Of a stretch of DNA of 64,000 nucleotides, positions 34,173 to 43,812 are shown piece by piece. The position numbers and the translations under genes were made by a program. The DNA is from Streptococcus mitis SK564 (GTDB lineage: Bacteria > Bacillota > Bacilli > Lactobacillales > Streptococcaceae): the NCBI RefSeq assembly GCF_000148525.1, contig NZ_AEDU01000006.1, positions 124,001 to 188,000 on the forward strand, given 5' to 3'. The first letter of the stretch is position 1. The number at the start of each line of letters is the position of its first letter. Below the pieces are notes generated by a model that was not told the origin of the DNA, did no database searches, and saw nothing but the letters and a program-made list of their open reading frames with translations.

Positions 34173-34322
34173 ATACTCAATGAAAATCAAAAAGCAAACT
34201 AGGAAGCTAGCCGCAGGTTGCTAAAAGCACTGCTTTTAGGTTGTAGATAGAACTGACGAAGTCAGTAACATATATACGGCAAGGCGACGTTGACGTGGTT
34301 TGAAGAGATTTTCGAAGAGTAT
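34173..34322 (-). repeat. BOX element with one boxB
   Basis: Complete A-B-C BOX repeat in reverse orientation between the lipase gene and the leader repeats before deoD. Confidence 0.88.
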
Positions 34323-34324
34323 AA

Positions 34325-34715
34325 ACAGAAAGGTAGAGCGCGTGTTCTAATTTGAACACGAGCGGAAAACTTTTCTAAAAACTTAGAAGAGAAGGGGACT
34401 TCGGGTTTGAATTGAATCCGATCTAATCTTCTCAATATTATCAAAACTAAGAAAGAAAGGATGGGTTAACTGTATTCATTGAACTGAATACGGGCGGAGA
34501 ACTGTGTAAAAAAGATAAACTGTCTAGCATCTGCGATGCGTCGTCAGTTTCCTATTTTTACTTTGTTCTCTATCGTTATCCTAAATATACAAAAAAGAAA
34601 GGTAGAGCGTGTGTTTTGATTTGAACACGAGCGGAAAACTTGGAAAATAGATAATCTGACTGAGAAATCAGGATTTCTCGTCAGATTCCTAATTTTCAGT
34701 CGTTTTCTTCTCGCT
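34325..34715 (+). ncRNA. Three tandem structured leader units upstream of deoD
   Basis: Unit 1 (about 34325-34440), unit 2 (about 34450-34592) and unit 3 (about 34596-34715) share an opening GAAAGG, a hairpin ending in GAACACGAGCGG or GAATACGGGCGG, and a second long hairpin. Units 1 and 3 share an identical 22-bp block (34351-34372 and 34620-34641). In units 2 and 3 the second hairpin is framed by GATA on the left and TCCTA on the right, with A-rich and T-rich strands pairing outside. Loop and stem sequences differ but pairing is kept (for example ATCTGAC / GTCAGAT and GAGAAATC / GATTTCTC in unit 3). This pattern fits a conserved RNA, either regulatory leader or mobile repeat. The family is not recognised with certainty. 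Confidence 0.55.
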
Positions 34716-34731
34716 CTTTGTATCATAAATT

Positions 34732-35442
34732 ATGTCTATCCATATTGCTGCTCAGCAGGGTGAAATTGCTGATAAAATTCTTCTTCCTGGAGATCCTCTT
34801 CGTGCTAAGTTTATTGCGGAGAATTTCCTTGAAGATGCTGTTTGTTTTAACGAAGTGCGTAACATGTTTGGTTATACTGGTACTTACAAGGGTCACCGTG
34901 TATCTGTTATGGGAACTGGGATGGGAATGCCCTCAATTTCGATTTATGCGCGTGAGTTGATTGTTGACTACGGTGTGAAAAAATTGATCCGTGTGGGAAC
35001 AGCAGGTTCATTGAATGAAGATGTCCACGTTCGTGAATTGGTTTTGGCGCAGGCGGCTGCAACCAACTCTAACATCATCCGCAATGACTGGCCACAGTAC
35101 GATTTCCCACAAATCGCTAGCTTTGATTTGCTGGACAAGGCCTACCATATCGCCAAAGAACTTGGTATGACAACTCACGTTGGGAATGTTTTGTCTTCTG
35201 ATGTCTTTTATTCAAACTACTTTGAAAAGAACATTGAGCTTGGTAAATGGGGAGTCAAGGCTGTGGAAATGGAAGCAGCAGCTCTTTACTATCTTGCTGC
35301 CCAACACCATGTTGACGCGCTTGCTATCATGACTATTTCTGATAGTTTGGTCAATCCAGATGAAGACACGACTGCAGAAGAACGCCAAAATACCTTCACC
35401 GATATGATGAAGGTTGGATTAGAAACCTTGATTGCAGAATAA
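34732..35442 (+). CDS. deoD: Purine nucleoside phosphorylase DeoD
   Basis: A 236-residue hexameric-type phosphorylase: [22 protein letters not shown] start, [17 protein letters not shown] near 63-79, [12 protein letters not shown] near 87, [12 protein letters not shown] near 180 and ISDSL near 204. Cleaves purine (deoxy)nucleosides phosphorolytically. The ATG at 34732 has no recognisable ribosome site, which is odd; it lies 17-30 bases after the last leader hairpin. It is a second, non-homologous PNP beside punA. Confidence 0.94.
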   Translation: MSIHIAAQQGEIADKILLPGDPLRAKFIAENFLEDAVCFNEVRNMFGYTGTYKGHRVSVMGTGMGMPSISIYARELIVDYGVKKLIRVGTAGSLNEDVHVRELVLAQAAATNSNIIRNDWPQYDFPQIASFDLLDKAYHIAKELGMTTHVGNVLSSDVFYSNYFEKNIELGKWGVKAVEMEAAALYYLAAQHHVDALAIMTISDSLVNPDEDTTAEERQNTFTDMMKVGLETLIAE

Positions 35443-35450
35443 TTATAGCC

Positions 35451-35492
35451 AAAAAGGAAGCCCTTCTTTATGAATTGGAGGACTTCCTTTTC
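35451..35492. terminator. Bidirectional terminator between deoD and the FlaR-like gene
   Basis: AAAGGAAGCCC / GGACTTCCTTT stem with A and T tracts on the two sides. Confidence 0.75.
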
Positions 35493-35992
35493 TTATCCAG
35501 AAATTTATCTAACTCTCTCTGATTTCGAAGAATAGTGATTTTATGTGAGTATTCTTGGCAAAGTTTTTGGTAATTTTCTTTTTGAGTTTTAGCCCGCCCC
35601 TCCCAGAGAATCCATCTGATAAACTCCCAATTAAATTGTTCTTGACAACCAGCTGCCATACTTTCTCTGACCTTGCCTCGGTATGTGAGATACCGCTTAA
35701 AGGCTCGAAAGAGACAGGTCAATGGCGAAAAATTGAGAAAGATGATTTGGTCAGCCTCCTGCATTCTTTCCTTATAGAAACACCAAGAATAATTTCCATC
35801 GATGACCCAAGCTTCATGCTTGGTGAGAAAGTTTTTCATCTCGGTTAACATCCATTCGCGATCACTGTCTTGCCAACCAGGCTGAAATTGGAGTGTATCC
35901 ATGTGCAGTTTTGGAATGGAGTAGTAGTGAGACAACTTTTCTGCTAGCGTTGACTTACCAGCACCAGAATATCCGATAATTGCGATTTTCAT
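35468..35992 (-). CDS. P-loop kinase-like protein (FlaR / topology-modulation type)
   Basis: A 174-residue adenylate-kinase-like NTPase. Walker A GYSGAGKST (residues 7-15), then HMDTLQFQPGW near 31, VIDGNYSW near 64 and an Arg-rich lid. Such proteins are often labelled DNA topology modulation protein FlaR, but their substrate is unproven. It converges with deoD. Confidence 0.78.
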   Translation of the reverse strand: MKIAIIGYSGAGKSTLAEKLSHYYSIPKLHMDTLQFQPGWQDSDREWMLTEMKNFLTKHEAWVIDGNYSWCFYKERMQEADQIIFLNFSPLTCLFRAFKRYLTYRGKVRESMAAGCQEQFNWEFIRWILWEGRAKTQKENYQKLCQEYSHKITILRNQRELDKFLDKKRKSSNS

Positions 35993-36012
35993 TTTCTACC
36001 CTTTCCTATTTG

Positions 36013-36044
36013 GAGACAAAAAAACAGCCTCTATGGACTGTTTC
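36013..36044 (-). terminator. rpsT terminator
   Basis: On the minus strand AAACAGTCC / GGCTGTTT stem followed by seven T. Confidence 0.75.
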
Positions 36045-36281
36045 TTATTTAGCAAGTTTAGCTGAAAGACGAGCTTTATCGCGGCTTGCTTTGTTTTTGT
36101 GAATCAAACCTTTAGTTTCTGCTTTATCGATAGCTGAGCTAGCAGCACGGAAAAGTTCTTCAGATGGGTTTGCTTCGAAAGCTTTGATAGCAGTACGCAT
36201 AGCTGATTTTTGAGCTGAGTTCTTTTCGTTTTGTTTAACGTTCAATTCAGCGCGTTTGATAGCTGATTTAATGTTTGCCAA
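36045..36281 (-). CDS. rpsT: 30S ribosomal protein S20
   Basis: A 78-residue basic protein ([20 protein letters not shown]) that binds 16S rRNA. The start is TTG at 36281, placed 7 bases after a perfect GGAGGT site; the longer frame from 36296 would begin in front of that site. TTG starts are usual for rpsT and support autoregulation by poor initiation. Confidence 0.94.
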
Positions 36282-36348
36282 TGTTCTTACCTCCATATTT
36301 ACTAACTATACCATTATATCTGAAAACTTACGTTTTGACAAGGGAAAA

Positions 36349-37269
36349 TTACTTTTTTAAGTAAATTTCATCGATTTCATGGTTCTTACTTTTATGTAGA
36401 ATCACTTCCGCACGATTTCTGGTTGGTTCAATATAATTTTGTAGATTTGTGAGATTGATACTGGTCCAGACCTGATGGGCAAAGGACTCCACTTCCCCAA
36501 TCGGCATTTGTGTAAAACGATAATAGTAGCTATTAGGGTCATTTTGGGCTAGGCTCAGCATTTTCAAGAAACGGTCCAGATACCAACTCTCGATGTCATC
36601 GACTGCAGCATCAACATAGATGGAAAAGTCAAAGAAGTCAGTGATATAGAGACGTTCGTTTTGTGGATTTTGAAAGACATTAATCCCCTCGACAATCACA
36701 AAGTCAGCTGCTTTTACTCGTTGTTTTGCTCCAGGAACGATGTCGTAGACTTCATGAGAATAGACAGGAATATCCACATCTTGTCCATTTTTGATACGGT
36801 CCAAGAAGTTGAGAAGAGCTTCCATATCATAGCTTTCAGGAAATCCCTTGCGATTTAAAATCCCTTGTTCAATCAAGGTCTGGTTGGGGTAGAGAAAGCC
36901 GTCAGTCGTTACCAACTCAACCCTAGCATCTGTAAGCGTACGGGAAAGTAGGATTTGCAGTAGGCGACTGGTTGTGGATTTTCCAACGGCAACACTCCCA
37001 GAAACCCCAATGATAAAAGGCTGGGATTTGCTTTCACGTTGAAGGAAAATTCCTTTTGAAAAGGCCAAATCATCCTTGGTACGCTTGTAAATCTGGATGA
37101 GATGGGCTAGGGGAAGATAGACATCGGTAACATCTTGCAAGCTAATCTGGTCATTAAAGCTTTTGATGGATTCTAATTCCTCTTCTGTTAACGGAGGTGT
37201 TGTCTTTCGATGTAAAGATTGCCAAGTCTGGCGACTGATTTTTTCAAAATGTAAAAATTCGTTGGTCAT
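36349..37269 (-). CDS. coaA: Pantothenate kinase (type I)
   Basis: A 306-residue enzyme catalysing the first step of coenzyme A synthesis. P-loop [17 protein letters not shown] (about 87-103), [10 protein letters not shown] near 118, RKGFPESYD near 135 and [10 protein letters not shown] near 185. ATG 37269 ([11 protein letters not shown]) has an AGGGG site; the frame extends ten codons further but without support. Confidence 0.93.
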   Translation of the reverse strand: MTNEFLHFEKISRQTWQSLHRKTTPPLTEEELESIKSFNDQISLQDVTDVYLPLAHLIQIYKRTKDDLAFSKGIFLQRESKSQPFIIGVSGSVAVGKSTTSRLLQILLSRTLTDARVELVTTDGFLYPNQTLIEQGILNRKGFPESYDMEALLNFLDRIKNGQDVDIPVYSHEVYDIVPGAKQRVKAADFVIVEGINVFQNPQNERLYITDFFDFSIYVDAAVDDIESWYLDRFLKMLSLAQNDPNSYYYRFTQMPIGEVESFAHQVWTSINLTNLQNYIEPTRNRAEVILHKSKNHEIDEIYLKK

Positions 37270-37331
37270 TTGTTTTCCCCTAGATATTTTGTCTATCATA
37301 CCATAAAAAGTTAAAAAAATAAAGCGGTTTC

Positions 37332-37360
37332 TTGATGATAGTAAGCCAATATCGTATAAT
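37332..37360 (+). promoter_or_regulatory. Promoter upstream of the small membrane protein gene
   Basis: -35 TTGATG (37332-37337), 17-bp spacer, -10 TATAAT (37355-37360). A leader of about 100 nt precedes the gene. Confidence 0.65.
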
Positions 37361-37459
37361 AGAGGTTGACCAATTTATTGATGAAGTAGGAGATAGTTTC
37401 TACTGATTTGTAAGCTAATAAAGGGGGCTTTTTAGTTCACCACTTATAGGAGGTGTACT

Positions 37460-37864
37460 ATGAAAATCTTAAAACGTTACACATTGGAACTTTGTTTTAT
37501 TTTAAGTTTTGCACTACCTTTTATAAAAGGGGCGAATGCAGATAATGGTAGACGCTTTGTGGAAATCTATTACGGTTTTACTTTTTTGATGGAACATGCT
37601 ATTGTAACAGCTATCTTTATCTGTTCGCTCTTGATTGCTTTCTTACTAAAAAAACGGTGGACGAAATGGCTTGCTGCTGGTAGTTATCTATTTTTGATTT
37701 TGTGGATTGCTACAGAGGGTTATTTCTTCAGCATGTCACTGGAAGATTTGATACGACTTTGGACCAGTTTGGAAATCCTGACACAAACTTATCAGTTGGG
37801 CTTTTATCTAAACATCTTGTTGGGAATTTTGTTGATAATAAAGTATTTTAAGGTTAAGCAATAG
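37460..37864 (+). CDS. Small integral membrane protein, unknown function
   Basis: A 134-residue protein with four hydrophobic segments (about 7-22, 37-62, 68-88, 108-130). No motif recognised. Strong GGAGGTG site. Single-gene unit between coaA (divergent) and the methyltransferase gene, closed by a terminator. Confidence 0.7.
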   Translation: MKILKRYTLELCFILSFALPFIKGANADNGRRFVEIYYGFTFLMEHAIVTAIFICSLLIAFLLKKRWTKWLAAGSYLFLILWIATEGYFFSMSLEDLIRLWTSLEILTQTYQLGFYLNILLGILLIIKYFKVKQ

Positions 37865-37962
37865 TCATAAAAATGAGCCTAATTATAGATGATAAATTTG
37901 TTGTTTTATCCTGATTATGATATTTCTAGTTCTAAATGGCTTATTATTTATAAGTGTTGAAA

Positions 37963-38008
37963 GAGATTGAAGAAAATGTTTTACTCACTAGCTTTCTTCA
38001 GTCTTTTT
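37963..38008 (+). terminator. Terminator after the small membrane protein gene
   Basis: GATTGAAGAAA / TTTCTTCAGTC stem with TTTTT tail. Confidence 0.75.
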
Positions 38009-38033
38009 CGTTTTATTATCAATTTGTAAACGA

Positions 38034-38063
38034 TTTACAATTTGAGTCAAATTATGGTAAAAT
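38034..38063 (+). promoter_or_regulatory. Promoter of the nucleoside catabolism operon
   Basis: -35 TTTACA (38034-38039), 18-bp spacer, extended -10 TG-G-TAAAAT (TAAAAT 38058-38063), only 6 bp before ATG 38070, so the transcript is nearly leaderless or starts upstream. Confidence 0.6.
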
Positions 38064-38069
38064 AGTGTC

Positions 38070-38660
38070 ATGAGTAAAATGTATTATGCAGAAAATCCTG
38101 ACGCTGCTCACGACATTCATGAGTTGAGAGTGGACTTGTTGGGAGAAAAAATGACCTTTTTGACGGATGCGGGTGTTTTTAGCAAGAAAATGGTTGACTT
38201 TGGCAGTCAACTTTTGCTCAAATGTCTAGAGGTCAACCAAGGAGAAACTGTCCTTGATGTGGGCTGTGGTTATGGGCCTTTGGGCTTGTCCTTGGCTAAG
38301 GCTTTTGGAGTTCAGGCGACCATGGTCGATATCAATAATCGTGCCTTGGATTTGGCGCAACAAAATGCTGAACGAAATAAAGTAGAAGCGACGATTTTCC
38401 AGTCCAATATCTATGAACAAGTTGAAGGAAAATTTGACCATGTCATTTCCAACCCCCCTATTCGTGCGGGCAAGCAAGTTGTTCATGAAATCATTGAGAA
38501 AAGCAAAGATTTCTTGGAAACTGGTGGGGATTTGACTATCGTTATCCAAAAAAAACAAGGGGCTCCAAGTGCCAAGTCCAAGATGGAAGAGGTGTTTGGC
38601 AATTGTGAAGTCGTCAAAAAAGATAAGGGATACTATATCCTTAGAAGTGTGAAAGAATGA
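38070..38660 (+). CDS. Class I SAM methyltransferase (RsmC-like)
   Basis: A 196-residue methyltransferase. SAM motif I VLDVGCGYGPLGL (about 58-70) and the N6/N2-type catalytic motif SNPPIRAG near 129-136 place it with the RsmC/MTS 16S rRNA methyltransferases. It overlaps the next gene by 4 bp, so it is the first gene of the nucleoside operon, an arrangement common in streptococci. Confidence 0.85.
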   Translation: MSKMYYAENPDAAHDIHELRVDLLGEKMTFLTDAGVFSKKMVDFGSQLLLKCLEVNQGETVLDVGCGYGPLGLSLAKAFGVQATMVDINNRALDLAQQNAERNKVEATIFQSNIYEQVEGKFDHVISNPPIRAGKQVVHEIIEKSKDFLETGGDLTIVIQKKQGAPSAKSKMEEVFGNCEVVKKDKGYYILRSVKE

Positions 38661-39934
38661 GAGCAGTTGATTTAATCCAAAAAAAACGAGACGGTCAAGA
38701 ACTGACTTCGAGTGAAATTGAATGGCTGATAGAAGGCTATGTATCAGGAACTGTTCCTGATTATCAGATGTCTGCCTTTGCTATGGCTGTTTATTTTAAA
38801 GGAATGACGACTCGAGAAATATCTGATTTGACCATGAAAATGGTTAAGACTGGGCAAGAGTTTGATTTATCAGCTATTGATGGGGTTAAGGTTGACAAGC
38901 ATTCTACGGGTGGTGTCGGTGATAAGGTGACCTTGATTTTAGCTCCTCTTGTTGCTAGCTTTGGTGTGCCTGTAGCCAAAATGAGTGGTCGTGGTCTCGG
39001 TCATACTGGTGGAACAATTGATAAATTGGAGTCCATTAAGGGCTATCAAGTCGAGCGCAGTCAAGAAGATTTCATTCGTCAGGTGCAGGACATTGGAGTG
39101 TCTGTCATTGGGCAATCAGATCAGCTGGTTAAAGCAGATAAGCTTCTCTACGCTCTCCGTGATGTGACCGCAACTGTCGACACGATTCCTTTGATTGCGA
39201 GTTCGGTGATGAGCAAGAAAATCGCGGCAGGAGCGGATGCTATTTTGCTAGACGTGACTGTCGGAGAGGGTGCTTTCATGAAGACGGTTGATGAGGCGCG
39301 AGAACTGGCTCAAACCATGGTAGATCTTGGTAAGGCTGTTGGTCGGAAGACGGTAGCAGTGATTACGGATATGAGCCAGCCCTTGGGACGAGCGATTGGA
39401 AATCGTCTGGAAATCCTTGAAGCACTGGAGATTTTACAAGGACAAGGTCGTCAGGATATTACCCACTTTATCTGTGAATTGGCTCAAATTATGCTTGGTC
39501 TGGCAAATGTAAACAAGACAGTTGAAGAAGTTCGCCAACATCTTGAAAATGGACAAGCGCTTGCTAAGTTTGAGAAGATGGTGCAAGCTCAAGGTGGAGA
39601 CTTGGAAGATCTCTATCGCCCAGTCAATGTGTCCCATGTGGTGGAAATCCCTGCTCAGGAAACAGGTGTCATTTCAGCTCTCCCAGCTATGGACTTTGGG
39701 CTCTATGCCATGAGACTGGGTGCTGGTCGTGCAGTCAAGACTGATGATTTGGACTATGAAACTGGAATTGTTTTTGAAAAGAAAGTTGGAGATTCCGTTC
39801 AAAAGGGAGAAATTGTTGCAAAAGTATACACAAATGGAAAAAATTCTCCTCAGCTAGTTACAGATTTTCAAAAATATGTTAAAATAAATGATAGGGTGCA
39901 AAGTTTACGAGAAATTATAGAAATTATCTCATAA
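38657..39934 (+). CDS. deoA: Pyrimidine-nucleoside phosphorylase
   Basis: A 425-residue enzyme of the thymidine/pyrimidine nucleoside phosphorylase family (also called pdp). [16 protein letters not shown] (about 79-94), [15 protein letters not shown] near 112-126 and [12 protein letters not shown] near 232 are diagnostic; the C-terminal PYNP domain is present. It provides deoxyribose-1-P for deoB/deoC. Confidence 0.93.
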   Translation: MRAVDLIQKKRDGQELTSSEIEWLIEGYVSGTVPDYQMSAFAMAVYFKGMTTREISDLTMKMVKTGQEFDLSAIDGVKVDKHSTGGVGDKVTLILAPLVASFGVPVAKMSGRGLGHTGGTIDKLESIKGYQVERSQEDFIRQVQDIGVSVIGQSDQLVKADKLLYALRDVTATVDTIPLIASSVMSKKIAAGADAILLDVTVGEGAFMKTVDEARELAQTMVDLGKAVGRKTVAVITDMSQPLGRAIGNRLEILEALEILQGQGRQDITHFICELAQIMLGLANVNKTVEEVRQHLENGQALAKFEKMVQAQGGDLEDLYRPVNVSHVVEIPAQETGVISALPAMDFGLYAMRLGAGRAVKTDDLDYETGIVFEKKVGDSVQKGEIVAKVYTNGKNSPQLVTDFQKYVKINDRVQSLREIIEIIS

Positions 39935-39953
39935 ACGACAGGAGAATCCGTAT

Positions 39954-40616
39954 ATGAAATTAAATAAATATATCGATCATACGCTTTTAAAACAAGATGC
40001 AACAGAAAATCAAATTGATTGTTTGTTGTCTGAGGCTAGGGAGTATGATTTTGCCAGTGTTTGCGTTAATCCGACCTGGGTTGAACATGCCAAAAAAGGG
40101 CTTGAAGGCACAGATGTCAAGGTCTGCACAGTAGTAGGTTTCCCCTTGGGAGCAACAACTTCAGCTGTGAAAGCTTTTGAAACCAAAGAAGCTATTCAAA
40201 ATGGTGCAGACGAGATTGATATGGTGATCAATGTTGGGGCTCTCAAAACAGGTAATCTTGATTTGGTTGAATCGGACATCCGTGCGGTTGTAGAAGCAAG
40301 TGGTGACAAGTTAGTGAAAGTCATTATTGAAGCATGCCTTCTGACTGACCAAGAAAAAGTTTTGGCTTGCCAATTGGCCCAAAAAGCGGGGGCTGACTTC
40401 GTAAAAACTTCAACTGGCTTTTCAACTGGTGGTGCTACGATAGCAGATGTTAGATTAATGCGTGAAACAGTTGGTCCTGAAATGGGGGTCAAGGCCGCTG
40501 GTGGAGCTCGTTCTTATGCAGATGCTCTTGCATTTGTGGAAGCAGGGGCGACCCGTATTGGAACATCAGCTGGGGTAGCCATTTTAAAAGGAGAATTGGC
40601 TGATGGCGACTACTGA
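39954..40616 (+). CDS. deoC: Deoxyribose-phosphate aldolase
   Basis: A 220-residue class I aldolase. [12 protein letters not shown] start, CVVNP-like [10 protein letters not shown] near 35, [12 protein letters not shown] near 82, Schiff-base Lys in VKTSTGF (about 151-157), [11 protein letters not shown] near 174. It splits deoxyribose-5-P into acetaldehyde and glyceraldehyde-3-P. It overlaps cdd by 14 bp. Confidence 0.95.
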   Translation: MKLNKYIDHTLLKQDATENQIDCLLSEAREYDFASVCVNPTWVEHAKKGLEGTDVKVCTVVGFPLGATTSAVKAFETKEAIQNGADEIDMVINVGALKTGNLDLVESDIRAVVEASGDKLVKVIIEACLLTDQEKVLACQLAQKAGADFVKTSTGFSTGGATIADVRLMRETVGPEMGVKAAGGARSYADALAFVEAGATRIGTSAGVAILKGELADGDY

Positions 40617-40992
40617 GTTGATTGAACTGGCAATTGAAACCAGCAAACATGCCTATGTCCCCTATTCTCACTTTCCTATCGGAGCAGTTTTAGTAGCCAA
40701 AGACGGAAGTGTTTACACGGGAGTGAATATCGAAAATGCTAGCTATTCTTTGACCAACTGTGGAGAGCGTACAGCGATTTTTAAAGCAGTTTCCGAAGGC
40801 CAAAGAGATTTTTCCGAATTGATTGTCTATGGTCAAACTGAAAAACCGATTTCACCATGTGGTGCTTGTCGCCAAGTAATGGTCGAATTTTTTGAACAAG
40901 ATCTAAAAGTGACCTTAGTCGCAAAAGATAAATCGACGGTCGAGATGACGGTCGGGGAATTACTTCCATACTCTTTTACAGACTTAAACTAG
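40603..40992 (+). CDS. cdd: Cytidine deaminase
   Basis: A 129-residue zinc deaminase. The [13 protein letters not shown] start, [17 protein letters not shown] with catalytic Cys and Glu, and [12 protein letters not shown] with the other zinc cysteines are all present. Converts (deoxy)cytidine to (deoxy)uridine for deoA. Confidence 0.95.
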   Translation: MATTELIELAIETSKHAYVPYSHFPIGAVLVAKDGSVYTGVNIENASYSLTNCGERTAIFKAVSEGQRDFSELIVYGQTEKPISPCGACRQVMVEFFEQDLKVTLVAKDKSTVEMTVGELLPYSFTDLN

Positions 40993-41081
40993 TCTGAGTC
41001 GCTCTCTGAGTGGCACGGTCCTTGTGGCCAACCAATCCATACTTGCAACATCGTTGCACATCTTATTTAGGAGGTTCAGTA

Positions 41082-42134
41082 ATGAACAAGAAACAATGGC
41101 TAGGCCTTGGTCTAGTTGCAGTGGCAGCAGTTGGACTTGCTGCATGTGGTAACCGCTCTTCTCGTAACGCAGCTTCATCTTCTGATGTGAAGACAAAAGC
41201 AGCAATCGTCACTGATACTGGTGGTGTTGATGATAAATCATTCAACCAATCAGCTTGGGAAGGTTTGCAAGACTGGGGTAAAGAACATAATCTTTCAAAA
41301 GATAAAGGTTTCACTTACTTCCAATCAACAAGTGAAGCTGACTATGCTAACAACTTGCAACAAGCGGCTGGAAGCTACAACCTAATCTTCGGTGTTGGTT
41401 TTGCCCTTCACAATGCAGTTAAAGATGCAGCAGCAGAGCACACTGATTTGAACTATGTCTTGATTGATGATGTGATTAAAGAACAAAAGAATGTTGCGAG
41501 CGTAACATTTGCTGATAATGAATCTGCTTACCTTGCAGGTGTTGCAGCAGCTAAAACAACTAAGACAAAACAAGTTGGTTTTGTAGGTGGCATTGAGTCA
41601 GAAGTTATCTCTCGTTTTGAAGCTGGTTTCAAGGCAGGTGTTGCCTCAGTAGATTCATCTATCAAAGTACAAGTTGACTATGCTGGTTCATTTGGTGATA
41701 ATGCCAAAGGTAAAACAATTGCAGCAGCACAATACGCAGCTGGTGCAGACGTTGTTTACCAAGTAGCTGGTGGTACAGGTGCAGGTGTCTTTGCAGAAGC
41801 AAAATCACTCAACGAAAGCCGTCCTGAAAATGAAAAAGTTTGGGTTATCGGTGTTGACCGTGACCAAGAAGCAGAAGGTAAATACACTTCTAAAGATGGT
41901 AAAGAATCAAACTTTGTTCTTGTATCTACTTTGAAACAAGTTGGTACAACTGTAAAAGATATTTCTAACAAGGCAGAAAAAGGTGAATTCCCTGGCGGTC
42001 AAGTGATCGTTTACTCATTGAAAGATAAAGGGGTTGACTTGGTAACAACTAACCTTTCTGAAGAAGGTAAAAAAGCCGTTGAAGATGCTAAAGCTAAAAT
42101 CCTTGATGGAAGCGTAAAAGTTCCTGCAAAATAA
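41082..42134 (+). CDS. Nucleoside-binding lipoprotein (BMP/PnrA family)
   Basis: A 350-residue substrate-binding protein. Lipobox LAAC (Cys20-21 region in VGLAACGNRSS), then the BMP-family fold with TDTGGVDDKSFNQSAWEGL near residues 45-63 and VIGVDRDQ near 262. The ATG at 41082 has a perfect AGGAGG. It is the receptor for the downstream ABC transporter; a small hairpin (TGCAAC / GTTGCA) precedes it and three hairpins follow. Confidence 0.9.
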   Translation: MNKKQWLGLGLVAVAAVGLAACGNRSSRNAASSSDVKTKAAIVTDTGGVDDKSFNQSAWEGLQDWGKEHNLSKDKGFTYFQSTSEADYANNLQQAAGSYNLIFGVGFALHNAVKDAAAEHTDLNYVLIDDVIKEQKNVASVTFADNESAYLAGVAAAKTTKTKQVGFVGGIESEVISRFEAGFKAGVASVDSSIKVQVDYAGSFGDNAKGKTIAAAQYAAGADVVYQVAGGTGAGVFAEAKSLNESRPENEKVWVIGVDRDQEAEGKYTSKDGKESNFVLVSTLKQVGTTVKDISNKAEKGEFPGGQVIVYSLKDKGVDLVTTNLSEEGKKAVEDAKAKILDGSVKVPAK

Positions 42135-42156
42135 TGGATGGAAGTCATTTCTTAGG

Positions 42157-42243
42157 AAGCGGCCCTCGGCCGCTTTTTAAGAGTTGAGACAAAGCCATTT
42201 TGTCTCAGTAAAGCTTGCTACTAGAGAAACTAGCAAGTTTTAT
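42157..42243 (+). terminator. Three tandem hairpins between lipoprotein and ABC genes
   Basis: (a) GCGGCC / GGCCGC then T5 (42157-42178); (b) TGAGACAAA / TTTTGTCTCA without T tract (42185-42207); (c) CTTGCTA / TAGCAAG then TTTTA (42213-42243). Likely to reduce transport-gene expression relative to the abundant lipoprotein. Confidence 0.8.
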
Positions 42244-42276
42244 TGAAATAAAATAAGACTCTGAAAGGAAGAGCAC

Positions 42277-43812
42277 ATGGCACACGAAAATGTCATTGAG
42301 ATGCGTGATATTACCAAGGTGTTTGGTGAATTTGTTGCCAACGACAAAATCAACCTGCACCTACGAAAAGGTGAAATTCATGCACTTTTAGGAGAAAATG
42401 GGGCTGGAAAGTCCACGCTCATGAACATGTTAGCAGGGCTTCTTGAACCAACCAGTGGTGAAATTGTGGTCAACGATCAAGTTGTCAACCTTGACTCACC
42501 ATCTAAAGCAGCTAGCTTGGGAATCGGAATGGTTCACCAGCACTTTATGTTGGTAGAAGCCTTCACAGTGGCTGAAAACATCATTTTAGGTAGTGAATTG
42601 ACTAAAAATGGTGTGCTAGATATCGCTGGAGCTAGCAAAGAAATCAAGGCTCTTTCTGAACGTTATGGCTTAGCTGTTGACCCTTCTGCCAAGGTAGCAG
42701 ATATCTCAGTTGGAGCCCAACAACGTGTAGAAATTTTAAAAACCCTTTATCGGGGGGCTGATATCCTTATCTTTGACGAACCAACGGCTGTTTTGACTCC
42801 ATCAGAAATTGATGAGTTGATGGCTATTATGAAAAATCTTGTCAAAGAAGGAAAATCAATTATCTTGATCACCCACAAGTTAGACGAGATTCGCGCAGTT
42901 TCTGACCGCGTTACAGTTATCCGTCGTGGGAAATCAATTGAAACTGTAGAAATTGCAGGAGCAACCAATGCCGATTTGGCTGAAATGATGGTGGGACGTT
43001 CTGTTTCCTTTAAGACAGAGAAGCAAGCCTCTCAACCGAAAGAAGTGGTCTTGTCAATCAAAGATTTGGTGGTCAATGAAAACCGCGGTGTCCCAGCTGT
43101 TAAGAATCTGTCCTTGGATGTTCGTGCTGGAGAGATTGTTGGTATTGCAGGGATTGATGGAAATGGTCAGTCTGAACTGATTCAAGCAATCACAGGTCTT
43201 CGCAAGGTTGAATCTGGTAGCATTGAGCTAAAAGGAAATTCAATTGTAGGCTTACACCCAAGACAAATTACAGAACTAAGCGTGGGGCACGTTCCAGAAG
43301 ACCGTCACCGTGATGGCTTGATTTTGGAAATGATGATTTCTGAAAATATTGCCCTTCAAACCTACTACAAAGAACCACATAGTAAAAATGGAATTTTGAA
43401 CTATTCAAATATTACTTCTTATGCTAAAAAGCTAATGGAAGAGTTTGATGTTCGTGCTGCCAGCGAATTTGTTCCTGCAGCTGCACTCTCAGGAGGAAAT
43501 CAACAAAAAGCAATTATTGCTCGTGAAATTGATCGTGATCCTGATCTCCTTATCGTCAGCCAGCCAACTCGTGGGTTGGATGTCGGTGCCATTGAATATA
43601 TCCACAAACGCTTGATTGAAGAGCGTGATAATGGCAAGGCTGTCCTTGTTGTCAGCTTTGAATTAGATGAGATTTTAAACGTCTCAGACCGTATTGCCGT
43701 TATCCACGATGGTAAGATTCAAGGTATTGTATCACCAGAAACAACCAATAAACAAGAACTTGGTGTCTTGATGGCTGGTGGAAACTTGGGAAAGGAGAAG
43801 AGTGATGTCTAA
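42277..43812 (+). CDS. Nucleoside ABC transporter, double ATP-binding protein
   Basis: A 511-residue protein with two tandem ABC domains as in sugar/nucleoside (RbsA-type) importers. Walker A GENGAGKST near 39-47 in the first half and a degenerate GIDGNGQSE near 293-301 in the second; signatures SVGAQQ and LSGGNQQ; Walker B ILIFDEPT and LLIVSQPTRGLD. It energises the two downstream permeases with the upstream BMP lipoprotein. Confidence 0.92.
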   Translation: MAHENVIEMRDITKVFGEFVANDKINLHLRKGEIHALLGENGAGKSTLMNMLAGLLEPTSGEIVVNDQVVNLDSPSKAASLGIGMVHQHFMLVEAFTVAENIILGSELTKNGVLDIAGASKEIKALSERYGLAVDPSAKVADISVGAQQRVEILKTLYRGADILIFDEPTAVLTPSEIDELMAIMKNLVKEGKSIILITHKLDEIRAVSDRVTVIRRGKSIETVEIAGATNADLAEMMVGRSVSFKTEKQASQPKEVVLSIKDLVVNENRGVPAVKNLSLDVRAGEIVGIAGIDGNGQSELIQAITGLRKVESGSIELKGNSIVGLHPRQITELSVGHVPEDRHRDGLILEMMISENIALQTYYKEPHSKNGILNYSNITSYAKKLMEEFDVRAASEFVPAAALSGGNQQKAIIAREIDRDPDLLIVSQPTRGLDVGAIEYIHKRLIEERDNGKAVLVVSFELDEILNVSDRIAVIHDGKIQGIVSPETTNKQELGVLMAGGNLGKEKSDV

